Positions 7,602 to 14,369 of a stretch of 64,000 nucleotides of DNA are shown one piece after another. The notes below the pieces were generated by a model. That model saw nothing but the letters and a program-made list of their open reading frames with translations. It was not told the origin of the DNA and made no database searches. Each line of letters begins with the position of its first letter. The first letter of the stretch is position 1. A program made the position numbers and the translations under genes. Source of the stretch: Desulfospira joergensenii DSM 10085 (GTDB taxonomy: Bacteria > Desulfobacterota > Desulfobacteria > Desulfobacterales > Desulfobacteraceae); contig NZ_ATUG01000001.1 in the NCBI RefSeq assembly GCF_000420085.1, positions 1,415,223-1,479,222 on the forward strand, read 5' to 3'.

Positions 7602-7632
7602 ATTCCGGGGACAAAAATCCCGGGGACATGAT
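7602..7632 (+). repeat. two tandem copies of the CCGGGGACA repeat, left of transposase
   Basis: ATTCCGGGGACA (7602-7613) and ATCCCGGGGACAT (7617-7629) lie about 45 bases before the REP-type transposase start. The same 12-13-mer occurs inverted at 8342-8354 and again at 9736-9748 and 9846-9858, always beside transposase sequence. They probably are the recognition ends of this element. Confidence 0.7.
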
Positions 7633-7676
7633 ACCGTTTTATAGCATAATTTTTCAATAAGGGTATAATTCCCCTC

Positions 7677-8393
7677 ATGGCACGGATGAAAAGAATAGTA
7701 GTCCCGGGTTATCCTCATCATATTGTTCAAAGGGGTGTCCGATCCCTGGATATCTTTTTCAAGGGTCAAGACAAGATCGAATATTTCAATTTTTTAAACG
7801 AACAAAGCGGCAGGTTCAGGCTGACCATTCTCGCCTATTGCCTGATGACAAACCATGTTCATCTTCTTGCTGTTCCTGAAAAAGAGGACAGCCCTGCCAA
7901 AGCCGTTGGCGAGGCGCACCGGCAATATACAAGAATGATAAATTTCAGGGAAAACCTACGCGGATTTTTATTTCAGGGCCGTTTTTCATCCTGTCCGGTT
8001 TATACCGATCAATATTTATTCACAGCCCTGCGCTACATTGAACAAAATCCCGTCAAAGCAAAGATTGTTAAATATCCCTGGCAATACAAATGGTCCAGTG
8101 CCAGCTTTCATTGCGGTGAAACAAGTCATGATCCTTTAGTGAGAGAAAACCGATTGTTTTCAGAAATTACCGATTGGAAAGCCTTTTTATCCTCAACAGA
8201 TCAGAATGAACCTATATTGGAAGAAAGAATCAGAACCGGGCGGCCTTTTGGCCCGGGTAATTTTTATTCTATTATTGAAAAGTTTACCGGACGGAATTTT
8301 CGACCGGGGCTACCGGGCAGACCTAAGAAAAAATTGTATTATGTCCCCGGAATTCCCCGGCGCCTCCGCCTATCCCAAAGAAAAAAAGGATGA
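7677..8393 (+). CDS. REP-associated (Y1) tyrosine transposase
   Basis: 238 residues, the usual size for IS200/IS605-related REP transposases, which cut single-stranded palindromic DNA. The HUH-type metal motif NHVHLL lies about residues 59-64 and the catalytic Tyr is in EAHRQYTRM (about 84-92). RYIEQNPVKAK and WSSASFH are family signatures. The C-terminal segment GRPFGPGNFYSIIEKFTGR and the basic tail are complete. The gene runs against the cassette direction. Repeats lie before it and inside its last codons: VPGIP is encoded by the right-hand repeat at 8342-8354. The start ATG at 7677 has only a weak ribosome binding site. Confidence 0.9.
   Translation: MARMKRIVVPGYPHHIVQRGVRSLDIFFKGQDKIEYFNFLNEQSGRFRLTILAYCLMTNHVHLLAVPEKEDSPAKAVGEAHRQYTRMINFRENLRGFLFQGRFSSCPVYTDQYLFTALRYIEQNPVKAKIVKYPWQYKWSSASFHCGETSHDPLVRENRLFSEITDWKAFLSSTDQNEPILEERIRTGRPFGPGNFYSIIEKFTGRNFRPGLPGRPKKKLYYVPGIPRRLRLSQRKKG
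8342..8354 (-). repeat. inverted copy of the CCGGGGACA repeat inside transposase 3' end
   Basis: TGTCCCCGGAATT is the exact reverse complement of 7601-7613. With that copy it brackets most of the transposase gene as an inverted pair about 740 bases apart. Confidence 0.7.
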
Positions 8394-8617
8394 GGGAAGA
8401 CTTTTCCCCCATGGCCCTGGTTCAGGCCATTTTCTGAATTTTATGCCTTAACGGCTTTGAAAACACATAGAAATTCCAGAAGCTTTTCACCCAACGTATT
8501 CATATTTTGAAATTGATTACCCGGAACTCCGGTCTTATTTTAAATAATAAGATACCGGGATCATTGGACCCGGTTCCGCAATTTCGCATCTTAATTTCTT
8601 AATTTTGAGGAGAACCC

Positions 8618-9631
8618 ATGAAAAAACAAATCCTATGGTTTTTTGTTCTCTCACTGTTTTTTACAGGCATCTGCGAAGCAGGGCAGCCGGATGGGCAGTT
8701 AACATTTACCATTACCCCCGCTGTCGGACAAGACACAAAACAGGTGAATCTGTGGCTGCCCTACCCAGTGAGCGATGAATTTCAAACCATCTCAGATATG
8801 AGAATAACCGGCAATTTCGATTCCAGGGCGGTGTACCGGGATCCTTCTTCAGAAGTGATTTATCTTCGTGCCACCTGGAGCACCCCCCCAGAACCGCCCC
8901 AGTGCGTCATGCAATTTCACATCAGCCAGAAAGACAGGCGCAATCCCGGGATAGAGCAGTCAGATGACGGATATCCCGAAATCATTGCACCATACCTGCG
9001 GGCAACCCGGTTTGTCCCGGCCGATGATCCTGAAATAAAAAAAATTGCCCTGAACGCGATCCAGGGCAAAAAGGGTACTCTCGAAAAAGCCAAGGCCATC
9101 TATGACTGGGTGGTTGAAAACACCTTCCGGGATCCTGATGTGCAAGCATGCGGACTCGGCTTTCCTGCCAGGACTCTTCAGCAGCACAATGGGGGCGGCA
9201 AATGTGCAGACCTATCCGCAGTTTTTGTCACATTGGCAAGGGCAGCAGGCGTTCCAGCCAGAGATGTTTATGGTCTCCGTCTGGCCTCTCCAGAAGATGG
9301 CGATGTAACAAGCGGGTTCCACTGCTGGGCGGAATTTTATCTGCCGGGTACCGGCTGGGTCATGGTTGACCCGGCAGATGTCAGAAAAATGATGTTGGTG
9401 CATACCCTTGAACTCAAAGATAAAGATACAGACGCCTGGAGGAGCTTCTTCTGGGGCGGTGACAATCTTTTCCGGCTGGTGCTTGAAAAAAATTCCAGGG
9501 GCGTCCGTCTCAACGGCGCCAAAAAGCCTCTGCCTTATTTCATGTATCCTGCAGCCCAAGTGGACGGCAGGATGCTTGATTACTTTGACTCTACCGCCTT
9601 TCAATACAAGGTTTCCTTTAAGGCGGACTGA
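8618..9631 (+). CDS. secreted transglutaminase-like (cysteine protease fold) protein
   Basis: 337 residues with a signal peptide (about 1-21, ending CEA-G). An N-terminal beta domain (about 25-140) precedes a transglutaminase-like core. The catalytic triad is visible: Cys in GGGKCADLS (about 192), His in SGFHCWAEFY (about 229), Asp in VMVDPAD (about 246). Bacterial members mostly act as proteases or peptide ligases outside the cytoplasm; the target is unknown. The ATG follows GAGGAGAACCC. It is one of only two intact genes in the cassette region on the + strand, has its own 220-base leader and a strong terminator after it, and so looks independently expressed. Confidence 0.85.
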   Translation: MKKQILWFFVLSLFFTGICEAGQPDGQLTFTITPAVGQDTKQVNLWLPYPVSDEFQTISDMRITGNFDSRAVYRDPSSEVIYLRATWSTPPEPPQCVMQFHISQKDRRNPGIEQSDDGYPEIIAPYLRATRFVPADDPEIKKIALNAIQGKKGTLEKAKAIYDWVVENTFRDPDVQACGLGFPARTLQQHNGGGKCADLSAVFVTLARAAGVPARDVYGLRLASPEDGDVTSGFHCWAEFYLPGTGWVMVDPADVRKMMLVHTLELKDKDTDAWRSFFWGGDNLFRLVLEKNSRGVRLNGAKKPLPYFMYPAAQVDGRMLDYFDSTAFQYKVSFKAD

Positions 9632-9667
9632 GCCAAGACAAGATACCACTCAAGTTTCGACAGAACA

Positions 9668-9703
9668 ACACGGTCCGGGATCCGATTCCCGGGCCGTGTT
9701 TTT
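9668..9703 (+). terminator. rho-independent terminator after transglutaminase gene
   Basis: A 13-bp stem (9668-9680 with 9687-9699, one T-G pair) with a 6-base loop, followed by TTTT, 37 bases after the transglutaminase stop. Confidence 0.85.
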
Positions 9704-9750
9704 GCTTCCTGCAAAACCGAGATGAACCACATGGTAATCCGGGGACATCC

Positions 9751-9858
9751 TTACCTATTTTTCTTTCGACCTGGCTTTTTCGGCCTGAGCTGTCTGCCTA
9801 AAATATTCTCCAATTGCTTTACAAAAGTCGTTTTTCCCAATGGTGAATTCCGGGGACA
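9751..9858 (-). pseudogene. C-terminal remnant of a second REP-type transposase
   Basis: Translating the minus strand from about 9846 to the TAA at 9751-9753 gives SPLGKTTFVKQLENILGRQL followed by RPKKPGRKKNR, which matches the C-terminal block of Y1 REP transposases (compare GRPFGPGNFYSIIEKFTGR in the intact copy at 7677). The rest of the gene is gone. CCGGGGACA repeats lie at both ends (9736-9748 and 9846-9858), as beside the intact gene. So a second copy was inserted in the opposite direction and later lost its 5' part. Confidence 0.65.
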
Positions 9859-9951
9859 AAGGAAATTCCCTCTTTTCTTATTTTCATATACTCTTGCGAC
9901 GAACGTTCACCTACAAATGTGAGCAGGGAAATCAAGCTGTGGTTAAAAAGG

Positions 9952-10020
9952 CGTTAACGCTACACCATAATAGAACTGCGGCCGCCGATCCTGGGAATCC
10001 TGTGCAAGGTTTTGTTCGAG
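9952..10020 (-). repeat. possible degenerate attC after DUF1330 cassette
   Basis: On the minus strand CTCGAAC opens and GTTAACG closes a 69-base span placed just after the DUF1330 stop, where an attC is expected. The arms pair poorly, so this rests mainly on position and core-like ends. Confidence 0.35.
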
Positions 10021-10024
10021 GCAG

Positions 10025-10318
10025 TTAATCTTTTTGATACCCCTCAACAATAATGGCCTGTGCATCTGCACCTCCTTCACGTAGTGGGGCAACGGCAGTA
10101 TATTCCGGTGATTTTAGCCAATTCTGTATTTGATCTTCAGATTGGAACTCAATAACTATGACTCTTTCAGGATTCCAGCTTCCCAATGATCGTATGTTCT
10201 CTCCACGAACATGATAATAACCGCCATACTTTTCGACAATTGGAGAGACCTGGTCAATATATTGATTATATTTCTCTTCATCCTTAACTGTTGATTGAAT
10301 AATCATGTAGACTGACAT
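10025..10318 (-). CDS. DUF1330 family protein (integron cassette)
   Basis: 97 residues, one ferredoxin-like alpha/beta-barrel domain of the DUF1330 type (MSVYMIIQ..., ...GGYYHVRGE..., ...IVIEFQSEDQIQNWLKSPEY...). Related folds bind small organic molecules as dimers; no reaction is known for this family. The start at 10,318 is chosen over ATGs further upstream because GGAG lies 5 bases before it and the family normally begins at this residue. The attC core of the preceding cassette lies about 30 bases upstream. Confidence 0.85.
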   Translation of the reverse strand: MSVYMIIQSTVKDEEKYNQYIDQVSPIVEKYGGYYHVRGENIRSLGSWNPERVIVIEFQSEDQIQNWLKSPEYTAVAPLREGGADAQAIIVEGYQKD

Positions 10319-10347
10319 ATTTTTCTCCATTGTGATGCCGAATGGTA

Positions 10348-10401
10348 TGCTAACTTGCCGCGGAGCTGTTCCCGTGGTCAATGTTGAGCGTCTGGTTAAC
10401 T
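10348..10401 (-). repeat. attC site after secreted-unknown cassette
   Basis: On the minus strand AGTTAAC to GTTAGCA, 54 bases. Inside, TTG(A)CC(A)CGG pairs with CCGCGGCAA with one bulge and one mismatch, loop GAACAGCT. A perfect RYYYAAC (GCTCAAC) also lies at 10,383-10,389 and could be the true left core, which would make the site only 42 bases. Confidence 0.55.
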
Positions 10402-10499
10402 TTTTCTAATGTAGTTGCGGTTTAATATTTTTTTTGTGTTTTCTGTAAATCCAACTCAAAGAATAGGATTTAATGATATAAAAGGCCATGTGAAATGCC

Positions 10500-11060
10500 T
10501 TATGTTTTTGGTTTTTCAAGAAGTAAGTGAATCTTCCCGTTCTTTTTCAAAGGGTAAAGCATACGCCCTAACAGTTGCTGTTTCTCAGCGTCATAGGAAT
10601 AGAGGAGCAAGGCGACAGGAGGTGTTTCCGGATAGGTAAACCATTGCTTTTGTGATATGTACATCTGATTGTTCGGCAGGTCATCAATCAGTGTAATGAA
10701 GATTTTTGGATTCTCTCGCTTGCATTTGAGAAGATGTTCGGTCATGCCAGTTGCCCATTGCTCTAAAATATTTGCCTCACCATCAGCGGTATACAAATCA
10801 ACGGTACTTTGAGTGAGAAGACTTTTCAAACGTGCCGAATCTTTTTTGACCCAAATGTCCAGCAACTCTTGTGAAAAGTCATAGTATTCCCCACTGGTTA
10901 TTATGGAGCCTTGAATAGGATTCCCACTTACTGGGGCCCCAATAAATTTTAGTGCATCCCTGGTGTCGGAGGAACTAGAAAAAACCAAGTTGTTGCCTGT
11001 ATTGCCATTAGCAGACCAAAGCACTACTGCTACAAACACAAATGCTATTCTTCGTATCAT
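10500..11060 (-). CDS. secreted protein of unknown function (integron cassette)
   Basis: 186 residues, not recognised. The first 20 residues (MIRRIAFVFVAVVLWSANG) form a signal peptide, so the product is exported. The mature part is mixed alpha/beta with two Trp-rich segments (ELLDIWVKKD, KQWFTYPE) and a single Cys near residue 113, without a metal or nucleotide motif. It is second in the array, with an attC on both sides (11,127-11,188 and 10,348-10,401), and reads in the array direction. The ATG follows AAGGAAGAGG. No function should be inferred. Confidence 0.75.
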   Translation of the reverse strand: MIRRIAFVFVAVVLWSANGNTGNNLVFSSSSDTRDALKFIGAPVSGNPIQGSIITSGEYYDFSQELLDIWVKKDSARLKSLLTQSTVDLYTADGEANILEQWATGMTEHLLKCKRENPKIFITLIDDLPNNQMYISQKQWFTYPETPPVALLLYSYDAEKQQLLGRMLYPLKKNGKIHLLLEKPKT

Positions 11061-11088
11061 ACCACGCCTCTTCCTTTCTTATTTAAGG

Positions 11089-11844
11089 TTATTTTCTCAG
11101 AAAATATCTGTTTTGAATTCTTTTGAAGTTAATGCGGTGCTGATCAGCGGTGCGGCTTTTTGCGTCCGCTGAATTAGCTTTGTTAAACGTAACACTGCTA
11201 TATAGTTTCTTTATTCCGTTGGGCGCATTTATATAAGCTATCATATATGGGACTTCATTTTTTGGTAAAGTGTTTACCTTGACAAGATCTGATGCGCCAA
11301 CAGACGATAGCGCAGATTGCAGCCACCGTGGATAAGAATGATAAATTTCCAAACTGTAAAAACTACAGCCGAGATCCGCCATATTTACTGATGGATGCTT
11401 GTCTGTCTGCCATTCAATCGCATAGGGCAGCATTCCCCCGGCCAAGAGTCTGCCATCATCAGGAAGCCCAAAATACCAACTTAAATTCCCTCGACTGATT
11501 AACTCTGCTTTCCCAAATGAAAAAGCTGATTGCCGCATCAGATTCTTAATATTTCGGGTATTGACGACCCATGTTAACAAGGACGGCTGTATCTTTATCT
11601 GCTGCCGAATAAAGGGATCATCTAAACCAAACCATCTTGGGCGATTCGGCGGTGCAATATCATGATTTATAGCAATTATTTCAAGAAAGGCATCGTTTCC
11701 AATCCGCATCAGGTGATTATGGGTTCCCATTTTGGTATGCACACCACCATAGGGCATATCAACACCCAAATGGTCTCTCACATAGTTAACTCCCTGTGTG
11801 AGGGTCGCCGCTCCTATAACGAGATGATCAATTTTGGTTTGCAT
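11089..11844 (-). CDS. glyoxalase-like (VOC) domain protein, first cassette
   Basis: 251 residues. The N-terminal part (IDHLVIGAATLTQGVNYVRD, residues 5-24) and the HNHLMRIGNDAFLEIIAI block (about 42-59) are typical of the Glyoxalase_3 type VOC family, in which paired beta-alpha-beta-beta-beta modules form a metal or ligand site. The reaction is unknown. The last 30 or so residues (from NKANSADAKSRTAD onward) are translated from the attC and past it, so the native protein probably ended near residue 218 in its original setting. It is the cassette nearest the integrase and the most likely to be expressed from the promoter at 11,888-11,917. Confidence 0.85.
   Translation of the reverse strand: MQTKIDHLVIGAATLTQGVNYVRDHLGVDMPYGGVHTKMGTHNHLMRIGNDAFLEIIAINHDIAPPNRPRWFGLDDPFIRQQIKIQPSLLTWVVNTRNIKNLMRQSAFSFGKAELISRGNLSWYFGLPDDGRLLAGGMLPYAIEWQTDKHPSVNMADLGCSFYSLEIYHSYPRWLQSALSSVGASDLVKVNTLPKNEVPYMIAYINAPNGIKKLYSSVTFNKANSADAKSRTADQHRINFKRIQNRYFLRK
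11127..11188 (-). repeat. attC site of the first cassette
   Basis: 62 bases on the minus strand from GTTTAAC (perfect RYYYAAC) to ATTAACT (GTTRRRY with A for G). The arms GCTAATTCAGCGGACGC and GCACCGCTGATCAGC pair with extrahelical bases, loop AAAAAGCC. The whole site is open in the frame of the VOC gene and is translated as its tail. Confidence 0.7.
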
Positions 11845-11876
11845 ATTTTTCTCATTTTAATAAAGTGCATAGGTTC

Positions 11877-11883
11877 GTTTAAC
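11877..11883 (-). other. attI/first-cassette core site
   Basis: GTTAAAC on the minus strand, a perfect GTTRRRY, lies 33 bases before the first cassette gene and 166 bases from the integrase start. It is the expected insertion point (cut between G and TT) for new cassettes. Confidence 0.65.
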
Positions 11884-11887
11884 AGTG

Positions 11888-11917
11888 ATAATACACGGAA
11901 AATTTTCATAATATCAA
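11888..11917 (-). promoter_or_regulatory. cassette promoter (Pc-like)
   Basis: Minus strand: TTGATA (11,912-11,917), 18-base spacer, TATTAT (11,888-11,893); each box is one base off sigma70 consensus. The predicted start of transcription falls in or next to the GTTAAAC core, so any cassette inserted there would be read from this promoter. Confidence 0.65.
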
Positions 11918-11934
11918 GCTATATGGGTGTGTCA

Positions 11935-12030
11935 TTTTTCCATATATTATGATATTATGCCAAAAACATGGAAAAAGCAGGCCATTTTTTCCACTTATTG
12001 ATTTTTGACTGTCAATTTTCCACTTATCAG
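11935..12030. promoter_or_regulatory. repeats in the integrase upstream region (putative attI binding sites)
   Basis: A perfect 9-bp inverted repeat, TTTTTCCAT at 11,935 and ATGGAAAAA at 11,968, is followed by two direct copies of TTTTCCACTTAT at 11,987-11,998 and 12,016-12,027, 29 bases apart. Integron attI sites commonly hold direct-repeat integrase binding sites. The second copy overlaps a possible -35 (TTGACT, 12,005-12,010) for the integrase, so binding could also feed back on its expression. Confidence 0.45.
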
Positions 12031-12048
12031 CATACTACAAACTAAAAA

Positions 12049-13044
12049 ATGGAAAGTAAACCCAAATTCCATCCGGATCCAAGCTTGAAATTAATGGATC
12101 AGGTCCGTGAAGTCCTGAGGTATCATGATTATGCCTACAGAACCGAACAAACCTATTGCCAGTGGATACGGCGGTATATATATTTCTTTGGGAAAAAGGC
12201 GCATCCCCGTGATTTGGGGCCCTCGGATATTGAACGGTTTTTATCAGACCTTGCCGCAAAAAAACAGGTGGCCGCATCCACCCAGAGACAGGCCTTAAAC
12301 GCTTTGATGTTTCTTTACCGGGATGTGCTCGATATACAAATCGGCAGCCGGACCCAGCCTGTCCGGAGCAGGAGAAAACCCATTGTACCGACCGTTCTCG
12401 GCCGGGATGAAATAAAGAATTTATTTCGTCATATTCACGGAACTCACTCGCTCATGGCCGGATTATTATATGGTTCAGGCCTGCGGCTCATGGAATGCGT
12501 CCGCCTTCGGATTAAGGATATTGATTTTGACCGGAAAAGGATACATGTACTCGGCAAAGGAGACAAATGGCGAAGCACCATCCTGGCAGAGCCGGTCATC
12601 CCCCTTTTGCAGAATCATGTTTCCCGGGTTACGGATCTTCACCGGACAGATCTCCAGAAGGGGTATGGTCAGGTCTTCATGCCTCCTGCCCTTGCCCGGA
12701 AATATCCCGAAGCTTCCCGGGAAACCGGCTGGCAATATGTGTTCCCGGCCAAAAAAATATCTGCCGATCCCCGATCCGGTGTTGAAAGGCGCCATCATGT
12801 ACTGGAATCCGGTCTCCAGAAAGCCGTTAAAACAGCCGCGAGAAAGGCGGGGATCTCAAAACGGGTCACCTGCCATACCCTGAGGCATTCCTTTGCCACC
12901 ACCATGCTGGAAGATGGGATCAACATCAGAACCCTCCAGGAAATCATGGGGCATGCGGATGTAAAGACAACAAAGCGGTATACCCATGTCATGGACAATG
13001 ACATATCCCGGCTGAAAAGTCCCCTTGACAGCATGGATATTTAA
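12049..13044 (+). CDS. intI: integron integrase IntI
   Basis: Site-specific tyrosine recombinase that inserts and excises cassettes at attI and attC. 331 residues: an N-terminal SAM-like core-binding domain (about 15-105, REVLRYHDYAYRTEQTYCQW) and a catalytic domain. Active residues are Arg146 (SGLRLMEC), Lys170 (LGKGDKW), His276 and Arg279 (CHTLRHSFA), His302 (MGHADV) and the nucleophile Tyr311 (KRYTHV). The segment about 205-245 (FMPPALARKYPEASRETGW and SADPRSGVERRHH) is the extra patch found only in IntI proteins and needed for attC hairpin binding, which separates it from phage and Xer recombinases. It is intact. It is divergent from the cassettes, the normal integron layout. The ATG has no good ribosome binding site. 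Confidence 0.95.
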   Translation: MESKPKFHPDPSLKLMDQVREVLRYHDYAYRTEQTYCQWIRRYIYFFGKKAHPRDLGPSDIERFLSDLAAKKQVAASTQRQALNALMFLYRDVLDIQIGSRTQPVRSRRKPIVPTVLGRDEIKNLFRHIHGTHSLMAGLLYGSGLRLMECVRLRIKDIDFDRKRIHVLGKGDKWRSTILAEPVIPLLQNHVSRVTDLHRTDLQKGYGQVFMPPALARKYPEASRETGWQYVFPAKKISADPRSGVERRHHVLESGLQKAVKTAARKAGISKRVTCHTLRHSFATTMLEDGINIRTLQEIMGHADVKTTKRYTHVMDNDISRLKSPLDSMDI

Positions 13045-13094
13045 AATAAGAGGTATCAATTATCACATATATAAACAAAAAATACATCACCGCA

Positions 13095-14369
13095 GTGGTG
13101 GCTGCTGAAAACGGGGAGATCTTCGAGCTGGAAGGCTATGGAGCGGCCGGCATGTCCGGGGATGAGTTCGTGGCCCTGACAAAGGATAAAACCCTTGATA
13201 TGCCCCACGGCAGCGAGCTCATGATGCTGCCGGGAAGATCTCCGGTGGTCTATAATATCTATGAAGACCGGTTCGAGGTCATGGACCGTAATCCCTATGC
13301 CTCGGATGAAAAGATATTTCCCGTGGCCGTGTTCAACTCCCCGGGGTTCGTGAACCGCCATTTCTGCGCCTATGATGATGAGGGAGCGGAAGGGCCTTTG
13401 CCCCTGTTCTCTTACGGGGCCGTGGGATTCGGGAAAAAGGATTTCCGGTCGGCAGCCATCCGGGTGGATGAGGAACCCCGCCAGGATCTGCGGCTCATGC
13501 CCCAAAAAGGGGTGGCAAAAGGGGTGGACCGCATGCGCAAAGCCTATCCTGAAAACCGGCTCATGAGGCATCTGGAAACCTGCGCTTTAGAGTACGGGTG
13601 TCCGGCAGGAAAGAACTTCTTTCTTGAGCGGTATGAAGCGCCCCTGCCCACATCCACGGTGTGCAACGCCCGGTGCCTGGGCTGTATCTCCCTGCAGACG
13701 GAAAACAACCTCTGCGCCTGCCAGGAAAGAATCGCCTTTACCCCGACGCCCGAGGAGATCGCCCAGGTGAGTCTGGAACATATCAAAAAAGTAGAGAAAG
13801 CCGTGGTCAGCTTTGGCCAGGGCTGCGAAGGCGAGCCCCTGACCGCGGCAAAGGCCATTGAACCTGCCGTCCGTATGATCCGGGAAAAAACAGACCAGGG
13901 CACCATCAATCTGAACACCAACGCAAGCCTCCCCCTTGAGGTGGAAAACCTCTGCCGGGCAGGGCTGGACAGTATGCGGGTCAGCATGAATTCGGTGCGG
14001 GAGTCAACCTATACCGCCTATTTTAGGCCCCGGTCCTATGGGTTCAAGGATGTTCTGGACAGCATTGACCGGGCCAGAAGCCAGGGGAAGTTCGTGGCCA
14101 TCAACTATCTTAACTGCCCGGGATTCACGGATTCCCAGAAAGAGGCAGATGCCCTGGTCAAATTCATCCGGGCCCATGATATCAGCATGATCCAGTGGCG
14201 GAATCTTAACTTTGATCCCAGGGTCTACCGGCGGACCATGGAAAGGGTGGAACCCGGAGGGCCGGCCCTGGGCATGGACCGCCTGATCCGAAATATAAGC
14301 CGGGAATTTCCCAACCTCATCCACGGATACTTTAATCCCCCCAAGGAAAACCATGGAAAGCCAAAATAA
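13095..14369 (+). CDS. radical SAM protein
   Basis: 424 residues from the GTG at 13,095. The [4Fe-4S]/SAM motif C-x3-C-x2-C is CNARCLGC at residues 190-197, unusually far from the N-terminus; about 180 residues precede it as a separate domain. Later motifs (SFGQGCEGEP about 238, INLNTNAS about 272, MRVSMNS) fit the radical SAM barrel. The frame stays open upstream: KKYITAVVA would lengthen the N-terminus, and an ATT at 13,059 lies 6 bases after AAGAGG, so a non-standard start is possible; no ribosome binding site precedes the GTG. It overlaps the next gene by 17 bases, so the two are co-translated. Specific substrate unknown. Confidence 0.85.
   Translation: MVAAENGEIFELEGYGAAGMSGDEFVALTKDKTLDMPHGSELMMLPGRSPVVYNIYEDRFEVMDRNPYASDEKIFPVAVFNSPGFVNRHFCAYDDEGAEGPLPLFSYGAVGFGKKDFRSAAIRVDEEPRQDLRLMPQKGVAKGVDRMRKAYPENRLMRHLETCALEYGCPAGKNFFLERYEAPLPTSTVCNARCLGCISLQTENNLCACQERIAFTPTPEEIAQVSLEHIKKVEKAVVSFGQGCEGEPLTAAKAIEPAVRMIREKTDQGTINLNTNASLPLEVENLCRAGLDSMRVSMNSVRESTYTAYFRPRSYGFKDVLDSIDRARSQGKFVAINYLNCPGFTDSQKEADALVKFIRAHDISMIQWRNLNFDPRVYRRTMERVEPGGPALGMDRLIRNISREFPNLIHGYFNPPKENHGKPK

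Noticed and set aside
12005..12048. LexA box controlling the integrase
   Set aside because: CTGT at 12,009 has no ACAG at the right distance; no CTGT-N8-ACAG palindrome is present, though a LexA site of another type cannot be excluded.
12049..13044. Phage or Xer-type tyrosine recombinase
   Set aside because: The extra segment with FMPPALARKYPEA and SADPRSGVERRHH is special to integron integrases, and attC-like sites lie next to it.
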